Source: Plotosus lineatus (taxonomy: Eukaryota; Chordata; Actinopteri; Siluriformes; Plotosidae). Taken from it: DNA of 64,000 nucleotides. The DNA is taken from contig CM045745.1 in the NCBI GenBank assembly GCA_024760905.1, positions 7,162,782 through 7,226,781 on the forward strand, given 5' to 3'. Made by a program: the position numbers and the translations under genes. Every line of letters starts with the position of its first letter. Within the stretch, counting starts at the first letter, position 1. Below, one piece after another: positions 21,310 to 32,317 of the stretch. The notes below the pieces were generated by a model, which did no database searches, was not told the DNA's origin, and saw only the letters and a list, made by a program, of their open reading frames with translations.

Positions 21310-21590
21310 TGGCACAGTGACATATTGGTTAGCATGTCTGCCTGACAATAAAAAGGTCCAGAGTTCAATTCCTGGGATTAAGAATTTTACATGCGGAATT
21401 TGCATGTTCTCCTCGTGCTTATGTAGGTTTCCTCCAGGAAGCCCAGTTTCCTCCCAAAATCCAAAAAAACATGCACGTTTGGCTAATTGGCTGTTTTAAG
21501 TTGCCCCTAGCTGTGAGTGTGAATATAAATGATTCTCCCTGCAATGGTCTGCTTACCTGTTCAGTGAAGGCGTGTCAAACTTATTTTCAC
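21310..21590 (+). mobile_element. V-SINE, 3'-truncated
   Basis: Head (ttggttagcatgtctgcctg), B box (gagttcaattcctggg), core (gaatttgcatgttctcctcg) and body are present; the tail breaks off after ggtctgcttacctgttcag. Confidence 0.8.
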
Positions 21591-21800
21591 TAAGGGATAC
21601 AGCCGTAAATTCTGAGGTTGTCGACGACCAAATAATTACTGAACGTCCATTCATAAAGAGCAACCATGATTTCATGGCCATATAAATTGTTAACGAATTT
21701 GTTCTCTTTTTCTTTATTCCCTTTCCCTAGCTGACGATGCTTGTCATTGAGACGCTAGTTTGCAATCTTTCCTGAGTCATGAATGGCTAGATATTTAATG

Positions 21801-22176
21801 GGGCAGTGGTGGCCTGGTGGTAAAGGGTGCTGGATCACTGATCCTAGGGTTGAAGGTTCGAGTCCCACTTTCCACAAGGTTGTCACTGCCCCCCCCCCCC
21901 ACCCCCGTGCAGCTACTGGGTTATAAAAGGCCGGCCATGTCTCTCACTGTCTATGGTGAGAGGTTCATGTAAGAGAATCATTGCTGACTTTCATAAAGAG
22001 GAGCTGCAAAGCCGTCAACGTGTTTCTGCCCCTTGATAAATGGTTGTGTCAGGCAGGGCATCCGACGTAAAAACGTATGTCAAATCAAATATGCGAATCA
22101 TTAATATGACTTCCATGAAGATGCAAGCAGATGAATCGCTGTGATGACCCCGGAACAGCTGAAAGGAAACGAAGAA
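21801..22176 (+). mobile_element. SINE (head A), RTE-like tail
   Basis: Begins gggcagtggtggcctggtgg with B box ggttcgagtccc and ends with a diverged tail (gatgaccccggaacagctga). Flanking gaatggctag at 21781-21790 and 22177-22186 is a likely target duplication. A C-run lies at 21890-21903. The tail has an insertion near 22105-22135. Confidence 0.85.
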
Positions 22177-22284
22177 GAATGGCTAGCTAGTTACTTGAAA
22201 TAGGTTGGCTCCCCCTAGTGGGTGGGTGATTTCAAGGTAGTAAATGATGCAAAGAAATTAAATGACGTTCGAATGCCGGATGTG

Positions 22285-22545
22285 CGCAGTGTTGGCCTGG
22301 TGGTAAAGGTGCTGGATCACGGATCCCAATGTTGGGGGTTCAAGCACCACTATAAACGAGTTCTCACTGTCCACCCCCACTTTTGTCAAGAGTAGCTGCA
22401 TAGCCATCAGAGTGGTTCCGCCTTGCAATGGCCTGGTGAGCTGTCCAGGATGTACTCTGCCCTCACCCGGAGTCAGCTGAAATGGGCACCAGCCTCCCTG
22501 TGACCCTAAATAGAATTAAGCAGTTCATAAAATGAATGAATGTAT
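22285..22545 (+). mobile_element. SINE (head A), V-SINE-like tail, central deletion
   Basis: Head with ttggcctggtggtaaaggtg and a diverged B box. The central part from the usual cagctaactggg to the gctgactttc segment is deleted, then the tail (gcctggtgagctgtccagg ... aaaatgaatgaatg). Confidence 0.8.
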
Positions 22546-22650
22546 GGAATATATTTATTGACTACGGTAATTCTCTGCTCCATGTTACCAGTTTCACCAT
22601 TAAAATGTTCACTGCGACTGTGAGTCTACCTCAATAAATGTGTTGTATAT

Positions 22651-22977
22651 CAGAGCTCTCCAAACTTTTTTTGCACCAGGGACCAGTTTTATGTATGAAA
22701 ATGTTTCTGCCGAGTGGTTAGTCTACTCCGTAGTCTTGTTTTGATGGGTGTCACCGCAGAAAACCCTGCCTCACAAGGATATGTGGCTGGAAATGGAAGA
22801 AGGGCTTTCAGTGCTTCTGTGGCAATGTCAAAAATAGCCTTTTTTTTTTTTTAAAATAAGATCCAGAAGCTATAATAACAAAAAAAAAAAAAAAAAAAAA
22901 AAACAACAACTCTAATTTGTACCATGAAAGATTTTATTTGCGGACCGGTATCAAGTCATTGGGGTTGGGGACCCCTG
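22651..22977. mobile_element. Small hAT-type element
   Basis: The right end, as reverse complement, is CAGGGGTCCCCAACCCCAAT; the left end is degraded (cagagctctccaaac). A perfect 8-bp target duplication, ttgtatat, lies at 22643-22650 and 22978-22985. The 327-bp interior contains two long homopolymer runs (T near 22842, A near 22881). Confidence 0.82.
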
Positions 22978-22989
22978 TTGTATATGATG

Positions 22990-24260
22990 ATGTAGATGAT
23001 GTTGATGTCAGGAAATGTCTTTAATATGGTCTCCAGCTTAGTCACAGGGATGTCTTGCACCTTACGAAGGCACTTTAAGTTATACTGTTTCTTCCTGTAA
23101 GTTGACACTCAGCTGAATATTGGGTGGCATGGGATGGCATGGTGGGTGAGGCCATTTTTGTGTGGAGTTAACATTGAGCCATTCAGAAGTGAACTTGATG
23201 TTGTGCTCCGGATCATTGTCTTGCTGCAGAACCCAGAGTTTCTTGATTGCGAGAAGAATTCATGGTTCCATCAATCGTGACAAGTCTCCCAGGTCTTGAA
23301 GCAGCAAAGCAGGCCCAGATTAATACACTTCCACCACCATGTTTCACTGCTGGCACAATGTTCTTTTTATCAAATGCAGTGTTCCTTTTGCGCCAGATGT
23401 AGCGGGATGCATTTCTCCCAAAAAGTTGAACTTTACTTTCATCAGTCCAGAGGACATTATCCCAAAAGCTTTGGGGATGATCAAGACAATTATTGGCAAA
23501 AGTGAGTCCTGCCTTGTTATTCGTTTTTATCAACAGTGGCTTTTGCCTCGGAATTCTTCCATGGTTGCCATTTTTGTCTCGTGTCCTTCTGATGGTGGAG
23601 TCATGAACATTGACATTAACTGAGGCAAGTGAGGCTTGTAGTTGTTTAGAAGTGGTTTTTGGATCCTTTGTGACTTCTCCAGTCAGTCTGCGCCGTGCTC
23701 TTAGAGTAAATTTGGTAGGTCAGCCACTCGTGTGAAGGGTCATCACTGTGCCATGCCTTCTCCATTTATGGATCCAGTGGTCCACTGGAGTCCCAAAGAT
23801 TTACCAATGTTTTTGTACCCTTTCCCAGACTGAGACATCTTTATAATCTTCTTTCTTGTTTATTCTTGAAGCTGACTGGATCGCGGCATGATGATGTGTG
23901 TTCAGTATGGCCTACCTCACCTTGCCAGACAGGTTTTATGTTAGCAATCTCCTGATTGGAAATGTCTGGCAGCAATCAGGCCTGAGTGTGGCCATGAAAT
24001 TGTACTCAGTTTTCCCTAATAATAGGATTAATCACAATTACCTCACTTTTTAACAAAAGGGGCGAGGTTCATGTAGATTTGGATAGGATTTTTCTCTTAT
24101 CAAGTAAAATCACAACAGGAAAACTGCATTTTTTGAATACTTGTGTTATTTTTGTGCAAAGTTTAAATTTGTTTGATGATCTTAAAAAGTTTAAGTGTGA
24201 CAAAGGTGCTGAAACATCAGAAGGCAGCTGATCACAAACTGAAGCGTGGTCGTCCAAAAG
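22990..24260 (-). pseudogene. Tc1-like transposase, nearly whole element, decayed
   Basis: Read on the minus strand. The N-terminal HTH region starts near 23891 (MPRSSQLQE, then KIIKMSQSGKGYKNIG). The central open frame at 23213-23533 has LWTDESKVQLFGR (first catalytic Asp in WTDE) and KHGGGSVLIWACFAA. The next stretch near 23160-23225 retains QQDNDPEHN, with the second Asp. Sequence past that is degraded and the final Glu region is not identifiable. Upstream, 24050-24200 resembles the terminal and subterminal part of the same family. Several stops and frameshifts make it non-functional. Confidence 0.85.
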
Positions 24261-24680
24261 CCAATGACCAATAAAAAAATGCAGACATTTTGAATTATAT
24301 TTTAATATAAATTAATATTATTAAAAACAATGTCATTTTTATTATTAAAACCAAATGTCTAAATATTAATATTAAAGCAGGTGTCATTAAAAAGAATTAT
24401 TTAAAAGTAAAAATTTTAATTGATTTCATTATTATTTGACTGGTGCATAAAAGAAGTATTGATCAAGGAAATACATTGATTTATTTTATCAAAGAGGTTT
24501 GACCATTGTTTTGTTTAATATCTTATTAAAAAATCCTGCCGAAAGATCATCAACATTAATTTGTACGCTTTCGGGTGGGGGGGTCAAAAAAAAGAGTACT
24601 CTCTGTACACTTAAGAAAATGTTGAAAATGTTGAACCGCCCCTTATAATAGTTTAGATTAGTTACTAATTATAATGTATA

Positions 24681-24714
<34 letters not shown>

Positions 24715-24837
24715 ACAGCACTTCTGTTTTCATCTTGAAATTGAGACCTTGGAACCTCAGCCACTTATATGCCACTTTATATATCTTTTTCTTGTGTGTG
24801 TGTACATACACGTATCAACTTTTTAAATTGAAAGTCA
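24261..24837. other. AT-rich unique sequence
   Basis: Very AT-rich, with an (ATTG)n run at about 24680-24711. No repeat family or gene seen. Confidence 0.4.
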
Positions 24838-25110
24838 TGTGTGTCTTCCCCCCAGTGCAGCTGACTGGGTTATCAAAAGCCGGTCATGTCTCTCACTGTC
24901 TATATTGGAGGTTCATGTAAAAGAACCATTCCTGACTTTCATCAAGAGTAGCTGCAAAGCCGTCAGCGTGTTTCTGCCTGGCGAGCTTTCCAGGGTGTAC
25001 TCTGCCCTCACCCAGAGTCGACTGAGATGGGCGCCAGCCTCCCCGCAACCCGAATTAAGATTAAGTGGTTCATAAAATGAGTGAATGAATTTATTTATTT
25101 ATTTATTCAA
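24838..25110 (+). mobile_element. SINE (head A), 5'-truncated, V-SINE-like tail
   Basis: Starts within the body (cccccagtgcagctgactgg), passes gtaaaagaaccattcctgac and ends with cctccccgcaacccgaatt and aaaatgagtgaatga, followed by a TTTA run. Confidence 0.85.
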
Positions 25111-25640
25111 TTATTTATTACATATGAGTCCTATGAAGTGGTTCTCACTAAAAGGTTCATTATTCAAGCCCACGTTCCATTATTTGTTGATCATCAGACA
25201 AAAGAACAATTTGTGATGGCTGCTCCTTGTAAACCTCTCCAAACTGTCCAGCTGTGAGGGCTATATAAATACACACACCCTCTCACACACACTGCATGCT
25301 TTTCTCGATTTCTATTAACACTTTCTTCATAAATATAACCCTGATATTGTCAGCAATAAATAATATATTTTTTTACATTTTAAAATAATTTGTATTATTA
25401 TTTTATTTTTTGATTTTCATTTTTGGAGGAACTAGCCAAATGTAACCACAACCGATAACGTCAAAACTGACATATATTTCAATTTTTATATTTCTATCTT
25501 CATGGTAAATTCGAATACCAAGTGGATTAACAGCTGTCCAGTAATTGATTAGATATCAATCACAGACTAAACTCCTCCTCAAAACGTTGACTTTCTGGAT
25601 TGATTGGATTTTCACAGCCTTCTCTTGGTCCTGTTATTGT
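25111..25640. other. Unique AT-rich sequence
   Basis: Nothing recognised beyond short low-complexity AT stretches. Confidence 0.4.
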
Positions 25641-25650
25641 CTCTGATTGA

Positions 25651-25992
25651 TTGTCGTTTATTTTCTGTAACAGCCTAATCCTAAATAGGGCCACGGGGAC
25701 GCTGGCACCCATCCCAGCCATCTTCGGGCGAGGGCAGAGTACACCTTGGACAACTCGCCAGGCCATCGCAGGGCAGAAACACACTGACAGCTTTGCAGCT
25801 ACTCTTGTCGAAAGTCAGCAATGGTTCTTTTACATGAACCTCTCACCATAGACAGTGAGAGACATGGCCGACCTTTGATAACCCAGTTAGCAGCACTCGA
25901 GGGGACAGTGACAACCCATGGAGAGTGGGGCTTGAACCCCCAACCTTAGTATCAGTGTTCCAGCACCTTTACCACCAGGCCACCACTGCTCT
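25651..25992 (-). mobile_element. SINE (head A), full, V-SINE-like tail
   Basis: Antisense tail (ggccacggggacgctggca), body (gacagtgagagacatggccg) and head (gtggggcttgaacccccaac, then ttaccaccaggccaccactg). The string tctctgattg lies on both sides and may be the target duplication. Confidence 0.85.
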
Positions 25993-26465
25993 CTCTCTGA
26001 TTGTATTTGTCCAATAAAAGAAAGCTTCTGCTCTGATGCTTGCATAAGCTATCGGTCAAATAGATGTAGTTGTGAAGATAATGATTTGCTCCCTTCCTTT
26101 ATGTTTCCCCACATTTGTTTTACGCTGGATGCCCTTCCTGACGCAACCCTCTGCATTTATCCGGGCTTGGGACCGGCGTGAGGGAGAGACACTGGCTTGT
26201 GCCCCTCCCTCACGGCTGCATTACACAGGACTCAACAGTATCACAGTAAAAAACAAATAACCCCTCCCTCTCATTACTTGGCCTTCACCCCTCTCCACTA
26301 TGCCGTCATCTTCTCAAAATTAAACTTAATAAATGCTTACCACTTAGTCCCGATTCGGGAGAGAGAGAGACAAATGGAAAACCGACATTAACACACACCT
26401 GGGGCACTTTGAATACCTGGTGATGCCTTTTGGTTTGACCCTGCATTTTTCCAAACGTTAGTCAG

Positions 26466-26806
26466 TTCTCAGGGGCAGTGGTGGTCTAGTGGTATTGGGC
26501 GCTGGATCGCTGATCCAAAAGGTTGGGGGTTCGAGTCCCACTCTCCACAAGGTTGTCACTCCCCCCCCCCCCCCCCCCCCCCAGTGCAGCTCACTAGGTT
26601 ATCAAAGGCGGGCCATGTCTCTCACTGTCTATGGTGAGAGGTTCATGTAAAAGAACCATTGCTGACTTTCGTAAAGAGTAGCTGCAAAGTCGTCAGCTGA
26701 CAGGAAGGGCATCCGATGTAAAAACCTCTGCCAAATCAAACGTGCGAATCAGATGATTCGCTGTGGCGACTCCCGAGTAAAAGGGGAAAAGCTGAAAGGA
26801 AGACAG
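26466..26806 (+). mobile_element. SINE (head A), RTE-like tail, inserted in gypsy RT
   Basis: Head gggcagtggtggtctagtgg, B box ggttcgagtccc, a 20-nt C-run at about 26562-26581, body and tail (tgtggcgactcccgag, agctgaaagg). Gypsy reverse transcriptase is continuous across it, with agtca on both sides (26460-26464 and 26809-26813), so it inserted after the gypsy. The usual segment after the tail switch point is partly deleted. Confidence 0.85.
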
Positions 26807-28901
26807 ACAGTCAATGATGTTCTCAGTGACATGCTGAACCAGTTTGTGTTTGTTTACCAAGACGACATCCTGATTTTCTCCAAGGATTACAATGAGCATG
26901 TTTACCATGTAAGAACGGTTCTTAAAAGACTCCTAGAGAATAAGTTATACATTAAAACTGAGAAATGTAAGTTTCATGTATCCACAATGTCCTTTCTAGG
27001 TTACATTGTGGAAAAGGGGCAGCTAAACCGGATCCGGAGAAGTTGAAAGCGATGGCAGAGTGGCCAGTTCCACTGACAAGCAAACAGCTACAAAGGTTTC
27101 TGGGGTTTGCGACTTCTACAGGAGGTTCATACCGGACTATAGCCACCTGGCAGTCGCCCTCACGCAGCTAACATCACTCAAGACACCCTTCAAACGGTCC
27201 CCTAGTGCTTAGACGGCGTTTGACAAACTGAAAACCAGATTCATCAACGCTCCCATACTGATCCACCCAGACCCCGCACTGCAATTCGTGGTTGAGGTGA
27301 ACACCTAAGATTCAGGAGTGGGAGCTGTCCTCTCCCAGTGCTCCCCTGCAGACCAGAAACTACACCCATGCGCATTCTTCTCCTGTCTCCTGACTCCAGT
27401 GGAATGAAATTACGACGTGGGAAACCGTGAGCTGCTGGCAGTGTTCCTGGTGCTCCAAGAGTGGCCACACTGGTTGGAAGGAGCTTCCCACCCCTTCATT
27501 GTCTGGACGAACCACAAAAATCTGTCCTACCTACGTTTGTTTAATAGGTTGAACTCCAAGCAGGCACAATGGTCCCTGTACCTGAGGAGGTTTAATTTTA
27601 CCCTGACATACCACTACGGCTCGCAAAATACCAAACCAGATGGTCTCTACCGGCAGTACTTCCCAGGGCGAGACACCTCTACAGAAACCATCCTGCATGC
27701 CTCCTGTGTGCTCGGAGCTGCTTGGTGGGAGGTGGAGCGCCTGGTTAAGGATGCCCAGCAAGGATAACCAGAGCCCGAAGGGTGTCCCCAGGGATGATTA
27801 TATGTTCCTCTGCCCCTGCTCCAGTGGGGACATGCGTCCAAATTGGCCTGCCAGCTCGGAGTTCCCCTGACCCTTTTCCTCCTCCAACAACACTTTTTGT
27901 GGCCAACCATAGCAGCCGACACCAGGGAGTTTGTCGCAGCCTATGCCACCTATGCCCGAAACAAGTCTTCTCACTGTGTGCCAGTGGGTCTCCACCAACC
28001 CTTGCCCATACCTCATCACCCCTGGTCACCCCTCATCACCCCTGGTCACCCCTGGTCACACATTGCCATGGACTTTGTCACTGGTCTACCCCATCTGAAG
28101 GCAACACTGTCATCCTGACCATAGTAGACTGCATCTCAATGGCCATCCATTTACATCACCGTGCCCAAGCTTCGATCAGCTATGGAGACAGCTGTACTGC
28201 CAGTCCAAAATGTTTTCTGCCTTCATGAGATCCCCCAGGACATTTTTTCCGACCAAGGCCCCCAGTTCACATCCAGGGTATGGAAAGCGTTTTGTGATGC
28301 TCTAGGAGTTTCCAGCTGCATGACCTCCGGCTACCACCCACAATCTAATTGTCAAGCCAGCATGCCAGGTCTGGAAGGAAGCTCGTGCTGCCCTGGAGAG
28401 GTCAGAAGCCCGGAATCAGCGAATGCACTGGACACCTGCACTGGTCTATAAGGTTGGGCAAGAGGTTTGGCTCTCTTCCAGAGATTTTCCTCTTCATGAT
28501 TCCAAGAAAATGACTCCCAAGTACATTGGTCCTTACACCATCGAGCGCATCGTAAACCCCAGTGCCATCCAGCTGAAACTCCCAGCGGCTCTCAAGGTAC
28601 ATTCTGTTTTCCATGTCTCCCTGGTGAAACTCATGGTGGAAAGCCCCCTTCGTCCTCCTATTGACCATCCAACCCCTCCTCCCGGCTGGTTGATGGCCAC
28701 CCGGCTTATTTGGTCAACTGCATCCTTGAAGGGTTGGGGCTGCCAGTATCTGGTGTATTTGGAGGGGTATGATCCCAAGCAACCCTCGGTCGGAAGATCC
28801 ATTGGTCCCTGATTCTGGACCTCGACCTGCTGTCCGAGTTCTACAGCAGGTTCTCAGACAAGCCTGGTCTGATGCCAGGTGGCGCCCCTTGGGGGTGGTA
28901 C

Positions 28902-29285
28902 TGTTACGGTCTGTGCTCTGGGGGACTTTGAATTCGGTAGCTCTGTTCTCTAACTCTGTTTTCTCCCCAGCAGTGCAGGCTCTGGCTGAGTGGCGTGGCT
29001 GACCTACTCGGGGTCATTGAAGCAGCGCACACCTGATTCCACTCCACTAATCTACTTGTTATAAAGACAAGCTGCGCATTCACCTCTGTGCCAGAAGATT
29101 GTCTTGCATCACGCAGTCGATACCCCCTGTTCCTCTCTGGCCCCTGGTTATAGCTGTGCTCAGCCAGTTTTCTGCGCCACAGTCACCAGTGTTTATTGTT
29201 TGTTATTTTCTCTCCGTCACCTCCAGTGTTTGTGTTCTCTCCTGTCTTCAGTGTTGCCATCAAGAAAATAAACAGTAAATAAATT
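28902..29285 (+). promoter_or_regulatory. 3' LTR of the gypsy element
   Basis: Begins TGTTACGG directly after a G-rich polypurine tract, as expected at the U3 boundary. A TATA-like ttataaa lies at about 29059-29065 and a polyadenylation signal aataaa at 29267-29272. The right boundary is estimated because there is no 5' LTR in the window to align with. Confidence 0.75.
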
Positions 29286-30056
29286 AAATAAAATGTATCT
29301 TCATGGACATAATACCAGCAATAAGCCAGAATTCTTGCTGGTACAGGACCCAATACCTTCACGTAATTATGTGCAGATTAATTTATAATCCTTCGGGAGT
29401 ATGTTTTTTTTTTATTTTTGGTTGATAGTTTGTCTTCTGTGCAAAATAGACATTCCATCAATTTAAGAGACCATCCATTACTTTAAGTGGGCAAACGTCA
29501 GTGAAATCAGCAAAGGATTAAATAATAATTTCCCCCAATATAGATCTGAAGTGACTGGGCAGTATGAAGATGAGATATATATAAATATTTAAATATGGAG
29601 GATACTGCAAGAATAAAAATGCAGCACTAATTTGAGTGAAAAGTGAAAATGAATGAAACTCATTACGGAGGACAAAAATGAATATTGTAACAGTGATGCC
29701 TCATTACATTGTGCTTCAGTTTCTGTGTCTTCAGTGCATCACTGGTTTTTCAAAAATATTCATTGAAAAATAAGCAAATTAAAGAAAAACAGAGGAAAAG
29801 TTAAGGAAAATAATGCAAAACAAGGCCAATTATGCAAAAAACACAAACAAAAACACAAACCAACCCAAAACCCCCAACAAAACTACTTACATTTTTAGGT
29901 GAGGTGCGCATCTGAGTGTGTGCGCGCACGCGTCTTTATTTGTGTGTATTTATATTTTATTTACATCTTATGCATTATTTTTGAATGTTTAATTGTTATT
30001 ATAAGCATTTATAGCATTGAATATGTATTTATTGCTATTATAGTCACATATACATG
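29286..30056. other. AT-rich unique sequence
   Basis: No repeat or gene recognised. The purine-rich A runs near 29780-29880 are low complexity. Confidence 0.4.
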
Positions 30057-30058
30057 TA

Positions 30059-30839
30059 CAGACGCTCCCCGACTTACATTCATCCGTTTTACATTTTTTC
30101 GATTTTATGATTTTTTTTTTTCAAAAAAAAAAAGTCAAATTTTGAGTTTAGATGTACCTACATAGTACGCTGATATAATGATGCAATGACATAATGATGC
30201 TACGTCCATTGTTTACAAACGACAGACTGAACGTGCCCCTCCTTCTTCCCAGTTCAGTCATATTGTTTTATATATATTTCTAAGTTATATAGCGTGTTAC
30301 CCTTGTGTTTAGACGTTGTCTCTGTGATCTTTGTGTTTACACTGTTTTGCAGACTTTTGTAACCCTAAGCAAATATGGTTGGTCAGAAGCGTAAGCCTAC
30401 TGGCATAGGTGATTCACATCAATGCAGGCTGTGTTCTAAATGAGTTCAACGGCACCCTTGCGCACTTGAAAGACCGGAAGTCCGTATAACTCACAGCAAG
30501 TACACCACTTTCGCAAATACACTACTTTCAGTTTTGAGAGCCTCACATATTGTAAGCGTTGATTGGCTGTTTTAAGATTTATGTAAAGTGACTCTGTATA
30601 AATGAGTGACTTGTTTGAAATTAATGGTGATATTATTTGATATATTTGATATTATTTTATCATGTTATGTTTATAATAATTGATTTAGGGGGGGGGTTTT
30701 ATGAGATATGGTAATGGTATTTATGGATGTATAGTACAGTATGAGCGTCATATGTCATACGTCATACGTCATACGTCACTGTAACAACTTACGTTTGGCC
30801 GTCCGGAACCAATTAAAAATGTAAGTCGGGGAGCGTCTG
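30059..30839 (+). mobile_element. TA-flanked pogo-like element with near-perfect ends
   Basis: Left tip CAGACGCTCCCCGACTTACA pairs exactly with the right tip over about 20 bp; TA lies outside at 30057-30058 and 30840-30841. Inside, ATG at 30375 opens a short frame (MVGQKRKPTG, then a stop after about 22 codons) resembling the basic N-terminus of Tigger-like transposases. Short tandem gtcatac repeats lie at about 30748-30775. Confidence 0.85.
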
Positions 30840-31099
30840 TACGTCTACGTCAGTCAGGGGGGAGTTGATTCTACTTCGCCGAAATTGGCGGCCACGGGGG
30901 GTCTCGGTCCCCATTAACCACAGAAAGTGAGGGGTCCCTGTAGTTGGCGCATAAGTGTAGTAAAAGTTGCTTTTATAGAATTGGGTGGAAATAATATAAC
31001 AATGAAGTAGGAAGACATTACGGATGTTTCTTTATTATCACAAATAATTAAAATGATACATAAAAATTAAAATGATCATTAAGATAATATGATGAAACT

Positions 31100-31447
31100 C
31101 ATGGTGGCACGGTGGTGTAGTGATTAGCATGTCCGCCTCACAGTAAGAAGGTCCTAGGTTCTCAGCCCGGCGTTTCTGTGCGGAGATGCATGTTCTCCCC
31201 ATGCATGTGTGGATTTCCTCCGGGTCCTCTGGTTTCCTCCCATAGTCCAAAAACATACACGGTAGATTAATTGGCTGTTCCATATCACCCCCTAGGTGTG
31301 AGTGTGAATGTGAGTGTGGCCTGTGATGGCCTGATGAGCTGTCCATGGTGTACCCTGCCCTTGCCCTGAGTCGGCTGAGATGGGCATCAGCCTCCCCATG
31401 ACCCTAATTGTGATTAACTGGTTCAGAAAATGGATGAATGAATGAAA
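31100..31447 (+). mobile_element. V-SINE, full length
   Basis: Head (ggcacggtggtgtagtgatt), a diverged B box, core (gatgcatgttctccccatgc), body (ggctgttccatatcacccc) and complete 3' tail (gagctgtccatggtgtaccc, cctccccatgaccctaattg, atggatgaatgaatg). Confidence 0.88.
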
Positions 31448-31869
31448 CTTGTCACAATCATGTCAAATTAATATTCCCTGCCTGTTATCAAATGTTTGTA
31501 TCCTCTGATCAGATTCTGTTCTTCAGGTGCTTCTCCCATTTGTTTTTGTGATTTGAAGAGTGCTCAAAGATTTTATGAGATATATTTGTATTTTTTTACT
31601 CTTAGATAATGTAATTTAAAGCCGGCTTGAAAGGCCTGTCTACCTCTCAATTCTACAGAGAAGTAATTAAACAGTCTATCAGCTTTAAACAAATGATTTA
31701 ATGAGCTAGGCAGAGCACTCTTATTAATTTTTTTAAATGAATTATCTTTAGCTAGTTGCAGTGAGAAGGCAGGCTAGTAAAATATGTGCGCTGTAACTTT
31801 CCAACATATTTCACTGATAATATTAATATTAACTCAAATACAAAGTTGAACTTCCATTAATTGTTAATA

Positions 31870-31872
<3 letters not shown>
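31448..31872. other. Unique sequence
   Basis: No recognised repeat or coding bias. Confidence 0.35.

Positions 31873-31934
<62 letters not shown>
31873..31934. repeat. (AC)n microsatellite
   Basis: About 31 AC units immediately 5' of a truncated V-SINE. Confidence 0.97.
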
Positions 31935-31937
<3 letters not shown>

Positions 31938-32230
31938 CGCCAGCTCAGGTGTTTCTGTGTGGAGTTTGCATGTTCTACCTGTGCTTGTGTGGGTTTCCTC
32001 CAGGTACTCTGGTTTCCTCCCACAGGCCAAAAACATGCCCAGTAGGGTAATTGGCTGTTCTAAATTGCCCCTAGGTTTGAGAGTATGGATGGTGGGCATG
32101 ACTGTTGTCCCTGCAATGGCCTGGTGAGCTGTCCATTGTGAACCCCACCCAGAGTTGGCTGAGATAGGCCTCCCCATGACCCTAATTAGGATTAAGCAGT
32201 TCAGAAAATGAATGAATGAATGAATGAATA
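31935..32230 (+). mobile_element. V-SINE, 5'-truncated, between two (AC)n tracts
   Basis: Begins just before the core (ctgtgtggagtttgcatgtt) and continues through body and tail to a (GAAT)n end. It lies between (AC)n tracts at 31873-31934 and 32250-32317. Confidence 0.85.
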
Positions 32231-32233
32231 ACA

Positions 32234-32245
32234 CCCCCCCCCCCC

Positions 32246-32310
<65 letters not shown>

Positions 32311-32317
32311 ACACACA
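32234..32317. repeat. C-run and (AC)n microsatellite
   Basis: About 13 C residues followed by an AC run. Confidence 0.95.

Larger units (their letters stand above)
26222..29285 (+). mobile_element. Ty3/gypsy retrotransposon, 3' portion, broken
   Basis: Chromodomain-type Ty3/gypsy element lacking its 5' LTR, gag and protease. In order: start of reverse transcriptase (GLNSITVKN, then [11 protein letters not shown]), a SINE insertion, the catalytic YQDD box (26855-26866), RT thumb, RNase H ([10 protein letters not shown], then [11 protein letters not shown]), a degenerate zinc-binding region and integrase core ([16 protein letters not shown]), a deletion near 28352 that removes the rest of the core, the C-terminal integrase part ([10 protein letters not shown]), a chromodomain remnant (YLVYLEGYDP), a G-rich polypurine tract (28890-28900) and the 3' LTR. 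Frameshifts and stops occur in every domain. It is a relic and its proteins should not be read as host genes. Confidence 0.88.

Noticed and set aside
27417..28812. Several 75-148 codon frames on both strands considered as separate genes
   Set aside because: The plus-strand pieces are RNase H, integrase and chromodomain parts of one gypsy element; the minus-strand ones are shadows.
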